From Polyangia bacterium (GTDB taxonomy: Bacteria; Myxococcota_A; Polyangia; Nannocystales; Nannocystaceae), in the NCBI GenBank assembly GCA_030430565.1, contig JAUIKS010000005.1, forward strand, positions 372,001-436,000: a DNA stretch of 64,000 bases, given 5' to 3'. Made by a program: the position numbers and the translations under genes. Below, one piece after another: positions 53,954 to 64,000 of the stretch (within the stretch, counting starts at the first letter, position 1; the number at the start of each line of letters is the position of its first letter). The notes under the pieces were generated by a model that had not been told where the DNA came from, ran no database searches, and saw nothing but the letters and a program-made list of their open reading frames with translations.

Positions 53954-54466
53954 TTAAGACAGCTCGATCCGCATCTCGTTGTTGGCCTGAAAGCCCAGGC
54001 GCTCGTAGAGGCCGCGGGCCTTGGGCGCCGCGTTGAGCACGGCGTGGGAGCAGCCGCGCGCCCGCAGCTGCTCGAGGCAGGCCTGGGTGAGGCGCGCGCC
54101 GAGGCCGTGGCCGCGCCGCGCGGGCGCGACGTAGACGCCCCAGATGTAGCCGTAGCGCCGCGTCTGGGGCTTCAGGATGTCGGGGTAGAGCGCGTGCAGC
54201 TGACAGACGGCGCAGCCGATGACGTCGCCGAGCTCGGGGTCCTCGGCGACCTTGTCGGTGTTGGTGTCAGCGTCGATCGCCAGCACGGTCGCCAGCTCGA
54301 GCTCGGCGCGGCCGCGCGTCAAGAACTCGCGTACGCGCCGCGTGGCCGCGTCGGGCGCGAGCAGCTCGGCGGGCGCGAGCCCGATGTCGCGCCACATCCG
54401 GTAGAAGCAGCGCGCGACCGCGGGGTCGTCAGCGGGTGTCCCAACGCGCAGGTTGATGTCGCTCAC
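53954..54466 (-). CDS. GNAT-family N-acetyltransferase
   Basis: 170 residues with the acetyl-CoA loop RRGHGLGARLTQACLEQLRA preceded by YIWGVYVAP and followed by GCSHAVLNAAPKARGLYERL, the normal order of GNAT motifs A and B. The acceptor substrate is unknown. The start is ATG at 54466. Confidence 0.9.
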   Translation of the reverse strand: MSDINLRVGTPADDPAVARCFYRMWRDIGLAPAELLAPDAATRRVREFLTRGRAELELATVLAIDADTNTDKVAEDPELGDVIGCAVCQLHALYPDILKPQTRRYGYIWGVYVAPARRGHGLGARLTQACLEQLRARGCSHAVLNAAPKARGLYERLGFQANNEMRIELS

Positions 54467-54499
54467 CCGGCGACGCTACCACGCGCGCGCCGGCGGCGA

Positions 54500-56215
54500 T
54501 CAGCGGATCCAGATCGAGTAGGTGCCCTGGTTCTGCTGCGCGGTGAAGCCCATGTCGCCGCACTCGCCGGTGAAGCCGACGGACCAGCCGTCGCCGCCAT
54601 AGGTGGTGCCGAAGGCGATCGAGACGATCGAGTCGCCGTAGTCGAGGTTGTTGGGGTTGTTGAGGTGATCGGTGTAGCAGAAGCCGAACTGGGCGCCGGA
54701 CGAGCCGCCGTTGTTGTTGTCGCAGAGGTAGTGGTGGCTGTTGGAGGAATTCGTCTCGTTGTCGTGCCAGATCGTGTCCTGGTCGAAGGAGTTGAGCCCC
54801 GGGTCGGTCATGTAGGACGTCCCGTTGGCCGTGGCGCCGTGGAGCTTCGAGCTGTTGTTGGCGGTCGCGTAGCCGTTGACCTGGGCGAAGTTGTCGGGCG
54901 CCTCGACCTCGTTGCCGATCGCGCAGGTCATCCGCACGTCGTCCCACTGTCCGTCGAACATGTCGATGTCGAGGGCGCCCTGGTCAACGAGCGTGACCAA
55001 GCCGTCGCCGACGCCGGTCGAGATCGTGTTGTTCATGCCCTCGTAGCTCCAGCTCTCGTCGGTGAAGCGGTTGTGTCCAAAGTGCCCGGTGAACTGATTC
55101 TCCTGCAGGCCGTTGGGGTGCCCGCCCATGTCGTAGACGTGGAATACGAGGGTCCAGCCGCCGCCGTCGCTGTCCATGTCACAGGAGACGTCGAAGGCCT
55201 CGTCGCCGCCCTCGCCGTCGGGGTCGATCTTGTAGATGCCGGAGAGCGCGGCGGGGTCGAGCGCCTGGATCTCGGCGCAGTTGGCGACCAGCGAGCAGAA
55301 GCCGCCGACGCAGCTGCCCTCGCTGCAGTCGGCGTCGGCGTCGCAGGACTGGTCGAGCTGGCAGGCGTCGCAGGTGTCGCCGCCGCAGTCGACGTCGGAC
55401 TCGGCGCCGCTGAGGATGCCGTCGTCGCAGGTCGGCGCCGCGCACAGGGTGGTGCAGTCGTCGCTGTCGTTGTTGTTGCCGTCGTCGCAGGCCTCGACGC
55501 CCTGCTGGACCTGCGCGTCCCCGCAGCTCGCGCTGAGGCAGGTGTCGAGGCAGTCGTCGGTGTTGTCGTCGTTGCCGTCGTCGCACTCCTCGCCCTGCTG
55601 GACCTGTCCGTCGCCGCAGCTGATCGAGGCGCACGCGTCGGTGCACTCGGGATCGTTGAGGGGATCGCAGGCCTCGCCGGGGCCGACGTAGCCGTCGCCG
55701 CAGCTCGCGTTGAGGCAGCCCTCGACGCAGGTGTCCTCGTTGCTGTCGTTGCCGTCGTCGCACTCCTCGGCGCCCGCCTGGAGCTCGCCGTCGCCGCAGC
55801 TCGCGGCGACGCAGGTGTCGAGGCAGTCGTCGGTGTTGTCGTCGTTGCCGTCGTCGCACTCCTCGTCGTTGTCGGCGTCGACGGTGCCGTCGCCGCAGAC
55901 CGGATCGGGCTCGGTGGGCTGCGTCGCGTCCGAGGTCACGGTCTCGGGGGTGCCGCTCTCGGTCTCCTCGCCGCCCATGGTCGTGCCGGTGCCGCCGGAC
56001 ATCGAGGTCGTGCTCGACTCGCTGGTCATCGGCCCCGCCGAGGGGTCGCTCGTCATCTCCTCGCTGGTCGTGCTCGGGTCCGTGCCCGTCGAGTCATCGC
56101 CGCTGTCGCCGCAGGCGCCCAGGCCGAGCCCCACGGCGGCCAGCGCCAGGCTCGACGCGCCGAGCGTCCATGTCCGTCGTCGCGCTGCTGCTGCTGCTCC
56201 CATCACCATCACCAT
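54500..56215 (-). CDS. Cys-rich (DUF4215-like) lipoprotein with fibrinogen-like C-terminal domain
   Basis: 571 residues from ATG at 56215, 6 nt after GAGGAGG; alternating GTG and ATG codons in a row make the exact start uncertain. The lipobox is LGLGAC, followed by a Thr/Ser-rich linker and then five Cys repeats of the form [23 protein letters not shown], typical of DUF4215 myxobacterial repeats. The last 230 residues start [20 protein letters not shown] and contain [15 protein letters not shown], as in fibrinogen-related lectin domains. It may bind carbohydrate at the surface; this is inference. Confidence 0.85.
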   Translation of the reverse strand: MVMVMGAAAAARRRTWTLGASSLALAAVGLGLGACGDSGDDSTGTDPSTTSEEMTSDPSAGPMTSESSTTSMSGGTGTTMGGEETESGTPETVTSDATQPTEPDPVCGDGTVDADNDEECDDGNDDNTDDCLDTCVAASCGDGELQAGAEECDDGNDSNEDTCVEGCLNASCGDGYVGPGEACDPLNDPECTDACASISCGDGQVQQGEECDDGNDDNTDDCLDTCLSASCGDAQVQQGVEACDDGNNNDSDDCTTLCAAPTCDDGILSGAESDVDCGGDTCDACQLDQSCDADADCSEGSCVGGFCSLVANCAEIQALDPAALSGIYKIDPDGEGGDEAFDVSCDMDSDGGGWTLVFHVYDMGGHPNGLQENQFTGHFGHNRFTDESWSYEGMNNTISTGVGDGLVTLVDQGALDIDMFDGQWDDVRMTCAIGNEVEAPDNFAQVNGYATANNSSKLHGATANGTSYMTDPGLNSFDQDTIWHDNETNSSNSHHYLCDNNNGGSSGAQFGFCYTDHLNNPNNLDYGDSIVSIAFGTTYGGDGWSVGFTGECGDMGFTAQQNQGTYSIWIR

Positions 56216-56218
56216 CAC
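56201..56218 (-). promoter_or_regulatory. Tandem GTG/ATG start codons
   Basis: On the minus strand the sequence reads GTG-ATG three times in frame. Three ATG and three GTG codons lie within reach of the GAGGAGG site, so translation may begin at several of them. Confidence 0.5.
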
Positions 56219-56366
56219 CTGCCTCCTCAGACCAGTCAGACCTCGCCCGCGCGGCGAGCTCCAACCACCCAGCTGGCGGGAGGAATACGCGGCGGGCCGA
56301 GGCTCTCTCGAGTCTCGGCCCGTCGGGTGTAGGTGTTCAAGCGCGCGCGGCTTTTTCAGCCTCTAG

Positions 56367-56388
56367 GACACATGTCTAAAAAGACATG
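56367..56388. promoter_or_regulatory. Perfect inverted repeat of the ATGTCY family
   Basis: Arms CACATGTCT (56367-56375) and AGACATGTG (56380-56388) with four A between. It lies between the stop of lpdA and the start of the Cys-rich lipoprotein gene, 152 bases from the latter. Confidence 0.55.
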
Positions 56389-56414
56389 TGGAGATTCGCC
56401 GCAGTCGCGCCCGC

Positions 56415-57836
<1,422 letters not shown>

Positions 57837-57880
57837 GGTCGCGTGTCCTCTCAGGTCGTTCGCAAAAAAGTCGCAGGCTG

Positions 57881-59167
57881 CTAGATGCCGGCGAGCAGCA
57901 GGAGGTTCGGGTTCTCGAGGAAGCGGCGGACCTCCTGCAGGAAGGAGGCGCCCTCAAAGCCGTCGACGACGCGGTGGTCGAAGGAGGTCGAGAGGTTCAT
58001 GATGTGGCCGACGGTGATGTTGTCGTTGGCGTCGACGATCGGCGTCTTGCGGATCGCGTGCACGCCGAGGATGCCGACCTCGGGGTAGTTGAGGATCGGC
58101 GTGGCGAGCACGCCGCCGATCTTGCCGAGGCTGGTGATGGTGAAGGTGCTGCCGGTCAGCTCGTGCCGGGTCGCCTTGCCCTCGCGGGTGGCCGCGGCCA
58201 CCCGGTCGATCTCGCGCGCGAGGTCGAGGATGCTGAGCTGGTCGGCGTTGTGGACCACGGGGACCAGCAGCCCGTTCTTGGTCGCGGTCGCGATGCCGAT
58301 GTTGTAGCGCTTCTTGACGATGATCCGACTGTTGGCCTCGTCGAGCTCCGAGTTGACGATCGGGTACTTGCGCAGGGCGTGGATCGTCGCCTTGACGATG
58401 AAGGGCAGGAAGCTGAGCGCGACGCCCTGCTCGGCCGCGAGGCCCTTGGCCTCCTTGCGCAGCGCGACGAGACGGGTGACGTCGACGCGCTCGACGTAGG
58501 TGTAGTGCACAGCCGTCGAGTAGGAGCGGTGGAGGCCGTCGGCGATCTTGCGGCGCATGCCGCGGAAGGGCTGGTACTCGTCACCGTGGACGGTTTCGGC
58601 GGCGCGCGGGGCCGGGCGCGCGCGCGTGGGCGCGGAGACAGCCGGGGCGGGGGCCGGCGCAGGCGTCGTCGCGGCGCGGGTGCGCGCGGCGATGACGTCC
58701 TGCTTGGTGATCCTGCCGCGGGCGTCGAGCGGCACGGTGCGCAGGTCGATCCCGGACTCACGCGCGAGCGCGCGGGCGGCGGGGGTCGCCAGGATCTTCT
58801 CCAAATCGCTCGTGGTGGTCGCGGGCGTCGAGGCCGGCTGCGGGGCGGGCGTGGGGGCGGGCGTGGGGGCGGGCGCAGGCGCTGACGCCGACACCGGGGC
58901 AGCGGGCGCGGCGGTGGCCGCGGCGCCTTGAACAAGCGTCGCGATGACCTGGCCGACAGCGCAGATCTCCCCGACCTCGGCGTTGATCTCACGGACGACG
59001 CCGGCGACGGGCGAGGGGACCTCGATGGTCGCCTTGTCGGTCATCACCTCGACCAGCGCCTCGTTCGCCTCGACGGCCTCGCCGGGCTTCTTCAGCCACT
59101 GGACGATCTCACCCTCGACGACGCCTTCGCCGATCTCTGGAAGCTTGAACGCGTACTCGCTGGACAT
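57881..59167 (-). CDS. 2-oxoacid dehydrogenase E2 (dihydrolipoamide acyltransferase)
   Basis: 428 residues from ATG at 59167; an in-frame ATG at 59188 would add 7. One lipoyl domain with Lys45 in VEVMTDKATIEVP, then a Pro/Ala linker (APAPTPAPTPAP), a peripheral-subunit-binding domain (TPAARALARESGIDLRTV), a second Pro/Ala linker, and the catalytic core ending in TSFDHRVVDGFEG with the HxxxDG active site. The single lipoyl domain and TYVERVDVTRL suggest a branched-chain or generic E2. Confidence 0.93.
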   Translation of the reverse strand: MSSEYAFKLPEIGEGVVEGEIVQWLKKPGEAVEANEALVEVMTDKATIEVPSPVAGVVREINAEVGEICAVGQVIATLVQGAAATAAPAAPVSASAPAPAPTPAPTPAPQPASTPATTTSDLEKILATPAARALARESGIDLRTVPLDARGRITKQDVIAARTRAATTPAPAPAPAVSAPTRARPAPRAAETVHGDEYQPFRGMRRKIADGLHRSYSTAVHYTYVERVDVTRLVALRKEAKGLAAEQGVALSFLPFIVKATIHALRKYPIVNSELDEANSRIIVKKRYNIGIATATKNGLLVPVVHNADQLSILDLAREIDRVAAATREGKATRHELTGSTFTITSLGKIGGVLATPILNYPEVGILGVHAIRKTPIVDANDNITVGHIMNLSTSFDHRVVDGFEGASFLQEVRRFLENPNLLLLAGI

Positions 59168-59239
59168 GCGTGGGCTTTCTTCTGGCATCTTGCCGGCGCG
59201 CCGAGCCGGCGCGTCCGGGCGGGGTTCTCTCGGTCAATC

Positions 59240-60214
59240 TCAGTAGTTCACGACACGGTCGATCGCGTCCGCGATCGCCTGAACGGAGGGACACGCGCCG
59301 GCCTCGTCGGGGTACGGCAGCCCCTGCCGGCCTGAGACGCGCACGATCGGGGCGTCGAGGTGCAGGATCGCCTCGTCGGCGAACAGCGCCGCGAGCTCGC
59401 TGGCGACGCCCAGGCGCGGCGCGCCGCTGTGGGCGATCACCAGCTTGCCGGTCTGCCGCGCGGCGTCGACGAGCGCGGCGCGATCGAGGGGCGCGAGGCT
59501 GGCGACATCGATGACGGCGATGTCGTGCTCGCTGCGCGCGGCCGCGGCGACGCTCGGCGCGACGCTGTCGCCCCAGCAGAACACGGTCGCGCGCGCACCG
59601 TCACCGCCGCGAACGCGGCGCGCGGCGTGGAGCTCGCGGGGCAGGCTCTCGTAGAAGGCGTCCTCGTCGAGCGCGGCCAGCAGCAGCGAGCGCGGGAGCA
59701 GCAGGATCGCGGGGCCGCTGTGGGCGTCGAAGTCGGCGGCGGCGCGCAGCAGCGCGACGGCCTCGGTCGGCTCGGCGAGCGCGAGCACCCGCGCGCCGGT
59801 CATGGCGAGCATGGACTCGAGCGCGAGCGCGTGATCGCCTCCGAGGCCGAAGCCAGGGCCCGAGGGCGCGAGCAGCAGCACGTCGCAGGAGGAGGCGTCG
59901 CCGAAGGAGTCGGTCTCGCGCGTGAGCTCGCGGAGCGGGGCGATACCGTCGAGCAGCGCGGCCGCGCTGGGCAGCGCGACGATCGGCCGTCGCCCGGCGT
60001 GGGCGAGCCCGCCGGCGTGACCGAGCGCGGCGAGCGGGGTGATCGGCGCGCCGAGGACTCGGTCGGCCAGGGCTTCGTCGCGGACGCTGGCGCGCGAGAG
60101 CCCGAGCATGCCGCCGTCGAGCACGTCCTCGCCGAGCAGGACGCGGCGCGGGTCTTCGCGCAGGAGGGTGGCGAGCTCGATGTTGAGCCGCTCGAGGACG
60201 TTGATGTCGGTCAC
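59240..60214 (-). CDS. 2-oxoacid dehydrogenase E1 beta, divergent
   Basis: 324 residues from GTG at 60214, overlapping the end of E1 alpha (GTGA). It retains LLREDPRRVLLGEDVL and LLLAPSGPGFGLGGDHALAL, where the His matches the active-site His of the family, and the C-terminal half AVIDVASLAPLDRAALVDAA with GKLVIAHSG. The N-terminal half is much more diverged from typical E1 beta than the C-terminal half. Pairing with E1 alpha and E2 in one operon secures the role. Confidence 0.8.
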   Translation of the reverse strand: MTDINVLERLNIELATLLREDPRRVLLGEDVLDGGMLGLSRASVRDEALADRVLGAPITPLAALGHAGGLAHAGRRPIVALPSAAALLDGIAPLRELTRETDSFGDASSCDVLLLAPSGPGFGLGGDHALALESMLAMTGARVLALAEPTEAVALLRAAADFDAHSGPAILLLPRSLLLAALDEDAFYESLPRELHAARRVRGGDGARATVFCWGDSVAPSVAAAARSEHDIAVIDVASLAPLDRAALVDAARQTGKLVIAHSGAPRLGVASELAALFADEAILHLDAPIVRVSGRQGLPYPDEAGACPSVQAIADAIDRVVNY

Positions 60215-61164
60215 GCCGCGCCGCCTTTCCCGTGCTCCTGCGCGCGCTCGTGGGCGCGCGCGATGTGTCCGCGGATCTCGGCCTCGATGACGTCCTGAAA
60301 GGTCGAGGTCCAGACGCCGGCGTGGTCGAGGTGACGTCGCAGCCGCTCGACCGGGTCGCGGTGGGCGGGCGCGTCTTTGTGCTGCATGTGCGTGACGACG
60401 GCCTCGACCAGCGCGGGGCCGTGGCCCTGCCGGGCGCGCTCGAGCGCCTTGCTGACGGCGGCCGCGACCGCGATGACATCCGCGCCGTCGACCTGCCGTG
60501 ACCACAGCCCCAGGGTGCGGGCGCGGACGCCGACGCCATCGCCGAACACGCCGGCCTCGAGCGGCGCGCCGTCGGGCCAGACCTGGCTCTTGCAGACGAG
60601 CACCAGCGGGAGGTCGCAGGCGACGGCGAGCGAGAGCGCCTCGCGGTAGTAGCCGGTCGAGCACAGGCCCTCGCCGAGCAGCGCCACGGCCGCGCGGCGG
60701 GTGCCGGCGAGCTTCTCGGCGTGCGCGCGACCTGCCGCGAGGGTCAGGTGGACGCCGAGCGTCTCGGGCACCGGCGCTACGCGCTGATCCGGCGCGCCGG
60801 CGGTGCCGGCCGGGCCGGCGTGCCGATGTCCGAGGAGCTGCGCGAACAGCTCGTCGAGGTCGGCGCCGCGGGTCAGCGCGACGGCGAGGTCGCGGACGCC
60901 GGGGAAGATCCACTCCACGTCGTGGGCCAGCGTCGCGCAGGCGACCGTGACGGCCTCCTCGCCGGCGCTCGCGGCCCACATCGGGAGACCGTAGCGCGCG
61001 AGCGCGAGGTCGAGTCGACGCGCGCGAACCATGGCCTTGTAGAGCGCGCGCAGGTCGAGACCCGGAGGGAGTGGGGGAGGAGCGGAGTCCGCCCCGGTCA
61101 GCAGTCGGCCATCCGCGTCAAGGCGACGCTCGACGTCTTCGGGATCCCAAGGCGTTGGTTCCAT
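60211..61164 (-). CDS. 2-oxoacid dehydrogenase E1 alpha, divergent ThDP site
   Basis: 317 residues. It catalyses decarboxylation of the 2-oxoacid with thiamine diphosphate. It keeps AASAGEEAVTVACATL, PGVRDLAVALTRG and the ThDP motif start LLGEGLCSTGYYREALSLAV (GEG at 164-166). Twenty-nine residues after the Glu, where the Mg-binding Asn is expected, it has Gln194 (KSQ in place of xNN). A conserved His in the mobile region is not seen. It is either a divergent active enzyme or one with lowered activity. It starts the operon. Confidence 0.82.
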   Translation of the reverse strand: MEPTPWDPEDVERRLDADGRLLTGADSAPPPLPPGLDLRALYKAMVRARRLDLALARYGLPMWAASAGEEAVTVACATLAHDVEWIFPGVRDLAVALTRGADLDELFAQLLGHRHAGPAGTAGAPDQRVAPVPETLGVHLTLAAGRAHAEKLAGTRRAAVALLGEGLCSTGYYREALSLAVACDLPLVLVCKSQVWPDGAPLEAGVFGDGVGVRARTLGLWSRQVDGADVIAVAAAVSKALERARQGHGPALVEAVVTHMQHKDAPAHRDPVERLRRHLDHAGVWTSTFQDVIEAEIRGHIARAHERAQEHGKGGAA

Positions 61165-61385
61165 CGCGTACGGTACGCCTCACCGGTGGTGTGAGGGCGA
61201 CCGAAACAGGTCAAAACCACCCTCCCGGCAGGGCGAGGCGGTTGTATCGGCGAGCCCCAAGGGCGTCAAGCACGGCCGTCGTGCGCCCAGCGACCGTGTG
61301 AGGAACGACGCACGGGCAAGCTCACATGCGCAGGCGCTTGCGCGATCGCGGGTGCTTGGACGGACGAACCAGGCCGGTATGCGGG

Positions 61386-61391
61386 TATAAA
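61386..61391 (+). promoter_or_regulatory. -10 box close to a GTG start
   Basis: TATAAA followed by seven bases and GTG at 61399. This fits leaderless transcription of the aspartate kinase gene. Confidence 0.5.
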
Positions 61392-61398
61392 GGGCGCC

Positions 61399-62637
61399 GT
61401 GCGAGCGTCGCAGCGATCCGCGAACGTGGTGATGAAGTTCGGGGGCAGCAGCGTCGCCGATCTCGAGCGTCTGCGCCGGGTCGCCGCCCGGGTGATCGCC
61501 CGCGCCGAGGGCGGCCCGGTGGTGGTGGTGGTCTCGGCGATGGGGAAGACCACGAACCGTCTGGTCGAGCAGGCGCGCGCGCTCATGGACCCGCCGCCCG
61601 CGCGCGAACTCGACATGCTCATGACCACGGGCGAGCGCAATTCGATGGCGCTCTTGGCGATCGCCATCGAGGCCCTGGGTCGGCGCGCGATCAGCTTGAC
61701 GGGCTCGCAGTGCGGGATCATCACCAATCACCAGGCCGGGCGCGCGCGGATCATCGACGTGCGTCCGTTCCGCATTCAGGACGAGCTCGCGGCGGGGCAC
61801 ATCGTCATCGTCGGCGGCTTTCAGGGCGTGAGCTACAAGCGTGAGGTCACGACCCTCGGGCGCGGCGGCTCGGATACGACCGCGGTCGCCCTGGCGGCGG
61901 CGCTCGGCGCTGACTGCGAGATTTACAGCGATGTCGACGGGGTCTACAGCGCGGACCCGCGGGAGGTCCCCGAGGCGCGGCGGATCGACGCGTTGTCCTA
62001 CGAGGAGATGCAGGCGCTGTCGCGCGCCGGCGCCCGCGTTCTCCACGCCCAGGCGGTGCAGCTCGCCGAGGAGCGCGGGATCGCGATCTTCGCCCGGCAC
62101 AGCGATCCGGCGGTGACGGGCGAGACGGTGATCCGGCTCAACCCCGCGCGAGAGCCCGGCGTGCTCGCGGTCACGGCCGACGCCGACGTCGCGCGGCTCA
62201 GCGCCTGGACGCCCGACGGCGCGTCGCTCTCCCCCGCGGCGCGGGCCGAGCTCGCGCGGGCGGCGGGGCGCTGGGGTCTGCGGTTCTTCCGGGTCCACCA
62301 GCGCGGCTTCGCGGGCCTCTTGTCGCGGACGCAGCGCGAGGACGCCGGTGAGGTGCTCGGGCACGCGCGCGCCCTCGTGGAGCGCGCGTTCGGCAGCGCG
62401 GACGCGCTGCGCGTGGAGGAAGGGCGCGCGCTGGTGAGCTGCATCGGCGCGGGCTTGGAGGAGCGCCCCGACCTGATCGCGTCGGCGGTGGAGACCGTCG
62501 AGCGCAGCGGCGCCGCGCTCCACGAGCTGCTCACGGACACGCGCACGCTCTCGTTTCTCGTCGACGCCGACCGGCGCGCCGACACGGTCCGGGCGCTGCA
62601 CGACGCGCTCGTCACCCGCCGGCCGGCCTTCGCCTGA
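61399..62637 (+). CDS. lysC: Aspartate kinase
   Basis: 412 residues from GTG at 61399. It phosphorylates aspartate at the head of the lysine, threonine and methionine pathway. Family blocks are [66 protein letters not shown] and [15 protein letters not shown]. Two ACT-like regulatory domains fill residues of about 245-410 ([34 protein letters not shown]). An ATG 33 bases downstream is another possible start, but it lacks a ribosome site. Confidence 0.94.
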   Translation: MRASQRSANVVMKFGGSSVADLERLRRVAARVIARAEGGPVVVVVSAMGKTTNRLVEQARALMDPPPARELDMLMTTGERNSMALLAIAIEALGRRAISLTGSQCGIITNHQAGRARIIDVRPFRIQDELAAGHIVIVGGFQGVSYKREVTTLGRGGSDTTAVALAAALGADCEIYSDVDGVYSADPREVPEARRIDALSYEEMQALSRAGARVLHAQAVQLAEERGIAIFARHSDPAVTGETVIRLNPAREPGVLAVTADADVARLSAWTPDGASLSPAARAELARAAGRWGLRFFRVHQRGFAGLLSRTQREDAGEVLGHARALVERAFGSADALRVEEGRALVSCIGAGLEERPDLIASAVETVERSGAALHELLTDTRTLSFLVDADRRADTVRALHDALVTRRPAFA

Positions 62638-62652
62638 GTTTATCGCCGCCGC

Positions 62653-64000
62653 TCAGTCGCGGATGATGATCGTCGTGCCCGGCGCGTCGTCGGTCGCGTT
62701 GACGCCGTGCCAGCCCTCCGGGAGGAGCGGCGTGGTCCAGTTGAACAGCCAGCGCGCGTCGCTGGGGCCCAGGTTGACGCAGCCGTGGCTGCGCTGGCGG
62801 CCGAAGCTGCGGTGCCAGAACGCGCCGTGGAGCGCGTAGCTGCCCTGGAAGAACATGGTCCAGGGGACATCCTGAATCGAGTAGTTCCCGTCCGAGGCGG
62901 TCCCGCCGTCCATCGTCGTCGAGATGTGCTTGCTCGAGACCCGGTAGCGACCCTTGGGCGTCTCGAAGGTCTCTTCCTCTTTGTTCTTCTTGCCGCTCGA
63001 GATCAGCGTCGTGTAGACCGGCTTGGTGCCCTCGTAGGCGACCAAGAGCTGCTTGTCGAGGCTCACGTCGATCCACCGGTCCCACGGGTCGAGGCCCTTG
63101 GGCAGCGCCTGCGGGTCGGGCATCAGCAGGTGGTCTTTGCGGACCAGCAGGCCGTCGGTGGTCATCATGTAGGCCTTGCCGTTGATCTCGGTCTCCTCGC
63201 TGAGATCGATGAACTCGCGCTTTTCGAGGCTGCCCTTGACCTTGAGCTTGCCGTCCTCGTTGAGTTCGAACAGGCGCGTGGACTTCTTGTTCACGTAGGC
63301 GAAGGGGAAGTTCATCTCCTCCGTGAGCTCGTGGCCTTCGAAGTCTTTGGGCTTGTAGCCGTAGACGTCCGAGGTCTTGACGATCGCGCCGCGGGCGGTC
63401 CGCCAGAACTTGCCCTTCTCCTCCTTGCCCGCGAGGCTCAGGAAGTAGCCTTTCTCAAGCCAGGGCTCGGCGGGGCTGAGCGGGAGCTTGATGGGCTCGG
63501 GCGGCTCCTCCGGCTCGGGTGGCTCCGCCGCGCCGGTGTCGGTGTCGCCGTCGGTGTCGGTGTCGCCGCCGCCCTCGCTGGGCAGCGGGACGCCGGTGCG
63601 CTCGGACTCGCGGACCGCTCGCTGGGCGGCGGCCTCCTCGAGCTCTTTCTCGGTCGGGACGCGCCAGTACATCGGCGCGTTCCACTTGCGCACGTAGCCG
63701 TAGTCGTAGGGCATGGCCTGGTCGACGCGCGGCGCCGGCGGGACGTAGGACATGTACGGCGCCTTGTCGGTCGAGACCATCAGGCCCTTGCTCGCGCACG
63801 CGTAGCCGCCGGTCGGCAGGGGATAAAAACCCTTCTTGCAGCCCGGTCCGTCGATCTTCTCGCCGACCATCACGCGCGTGCCGATGCGCAGGTAGCCGAG
63901 CTTCTCGGACTCCACGTCGGGCTTCGAGTAGACGCTCACGACCTCGTAGCCGGCGGCGGCGTGGACCACGAGCGCCTCGCGCTGGGGCGCGGGATCCGGG
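62653..64000 (-). CDS. L,D-transpeptidase (YkuD domain), N-terminus missing
   Basis: At least 449 residues; the frame stays open to the right edge. It cross-links peptidoglycan through meso-diaminopimelate residues. The catalytic core is near the C-terminus: YALHGAFWH followed by RQRSHGCVNLGPSDARWLF, with the nucleophile Cys in SHGCVN, plus DRWIDVSLDKQLLVAYEG at the start of the YkuD domain. The N-terminal part contains an SH3-like segment (VVSVYSKPDVESEKLGYLRI) and an Asp/Thr/Glu-rich linker. A signal peptide is expected outside the window. Confidence 0.9.
   Translation of the reverse strand, partial: PDPAPQREALVVHAAAGYEVVSVYSKPDVESEKLGYLRIGTRVMVGEKIDGPGCKKGFYPLPTGGYACASKGLMVSTDKAPYMSYVPPAPRVDQAMPYDYGYVRKWNAPMYWRVPTEKELEEAAAQRAVRESERTGVPLPSEGGGDTDTDGDTDTGAAEPPEPEEPPEPIKLPLSPAEPWLEKGYFLSLAGKEEKGKFWRTARGAIVKTSDVYGYKPKDFEGHELTEEMNFPFAYVNKKSTRLFELNEDGKLKVKGSLEKREFIDLSEETEINGKAYMMTTDGLLVRKDHLLMPDPQALPKGLDPWDRWIDVSLDKQLLVAYEGTKPVYTTLISSGKKNKEEETFETPKGRYRVSSKHISTTMDGGTASDGNYSIQDVPWTMFFQGSYALHGAFWHRSFGRQRSHGCVNLGPSDARWLFNWTTPLLPEGWHGVNATDDAPGTTIIIRD

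Overview
The window is high-GC DNA with a long-gene, short-spacer layout. It looks like a chromosome segment of a myxobacterium, probably Myxococcota of the Nannocystis/Plesiocystis type. The evidence is two MYXO-CTERM-type surface proteins, a lipoprotein with DUF4215-like Cys-rich repeats, a CarD-family regulator, many GTG starts, and Thr/Gly/Glu/Asp-rich linkers behind lipoprotein signals. Placement is inference from gene content. I saw no rRNA, tRNA, CRISPR array, phage or insertion sequence.

Layout. 1-4453: adaptor (cut at the left edge) and RND pump of an efflux system. 4476-5477: an AhpD/CMD-family protein whose second active-site Cys codon is TGA, followed by a bacterial-SECIS-like hairpin, so it is read here as a predicted selenoprotein. 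5545-8938: hemL and the membrane part of the ATP synthase (AtpZ-like, AtpI, a, c), ending at a strong terminator. 9203-18241: a phosphatase-superfamily lipoprotein, a DUF4920-like lipoprotein, a second paralogous RND system on the minus strand, and a di-heme peroxidase. 18403-21311: two paralogous MYXO-CTERM proteins. 21458-24856: patatin-like lipase, queG, Nudix hydrolase, metzincin-type protease. 25199-31047: an unknown protein, a beta-helix lipoprotein, hemF, a small membrane protein, an RsmC-like methyltransferase. 31374-39840: SWIM/SNF2 helicase, FAD oxidoreductase, small envelope proteins, trmB, a short transaldolase. 40008-46620: a histone-H1-like Lys/Ala protein, a lipoprotein, CarD, and a three-gene set (FMN-binding-like protein, propeller-like lipoprotein, polyferredoxin) that resembles a split NosR electron conduit. 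46724-53920: thiolase, envelope proteins, acyl-CoA dehydrogenase, class II glutamine amidotransferase. 53954-61164: acetyltransferase, a Cys-rich lipoprotein with a fibrinogen-like end, and a complete E1alpha-E1beta-E2-E3 2-oxoacid dehydrogenase operon. 61399-64000: aspartate kinase and an L,D-transpeptidase cut by the right edge.

The most notable signals are these. (1) The predicted CxxU selenoprotein has the complete AhpD catalytic spacing and a GGUC-loop hairpin. (2) A recurring 16-bp palindrome of the form ATGTCY(N4)RGACAT lies near surface-protein genes. (3) A hairpin covers the ribosome binding site of one MYXO-CTERM gene. (4) Several genes have a -10-like box only 6-9 nt before the start codon, suggesting leaderless messages. 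(5) The RND adaptors end in strongly basic tails and their pumps in strongly acidic tails. (6) A lipoprotein gene appears to start at a CTG that overlaps the upstream stop.
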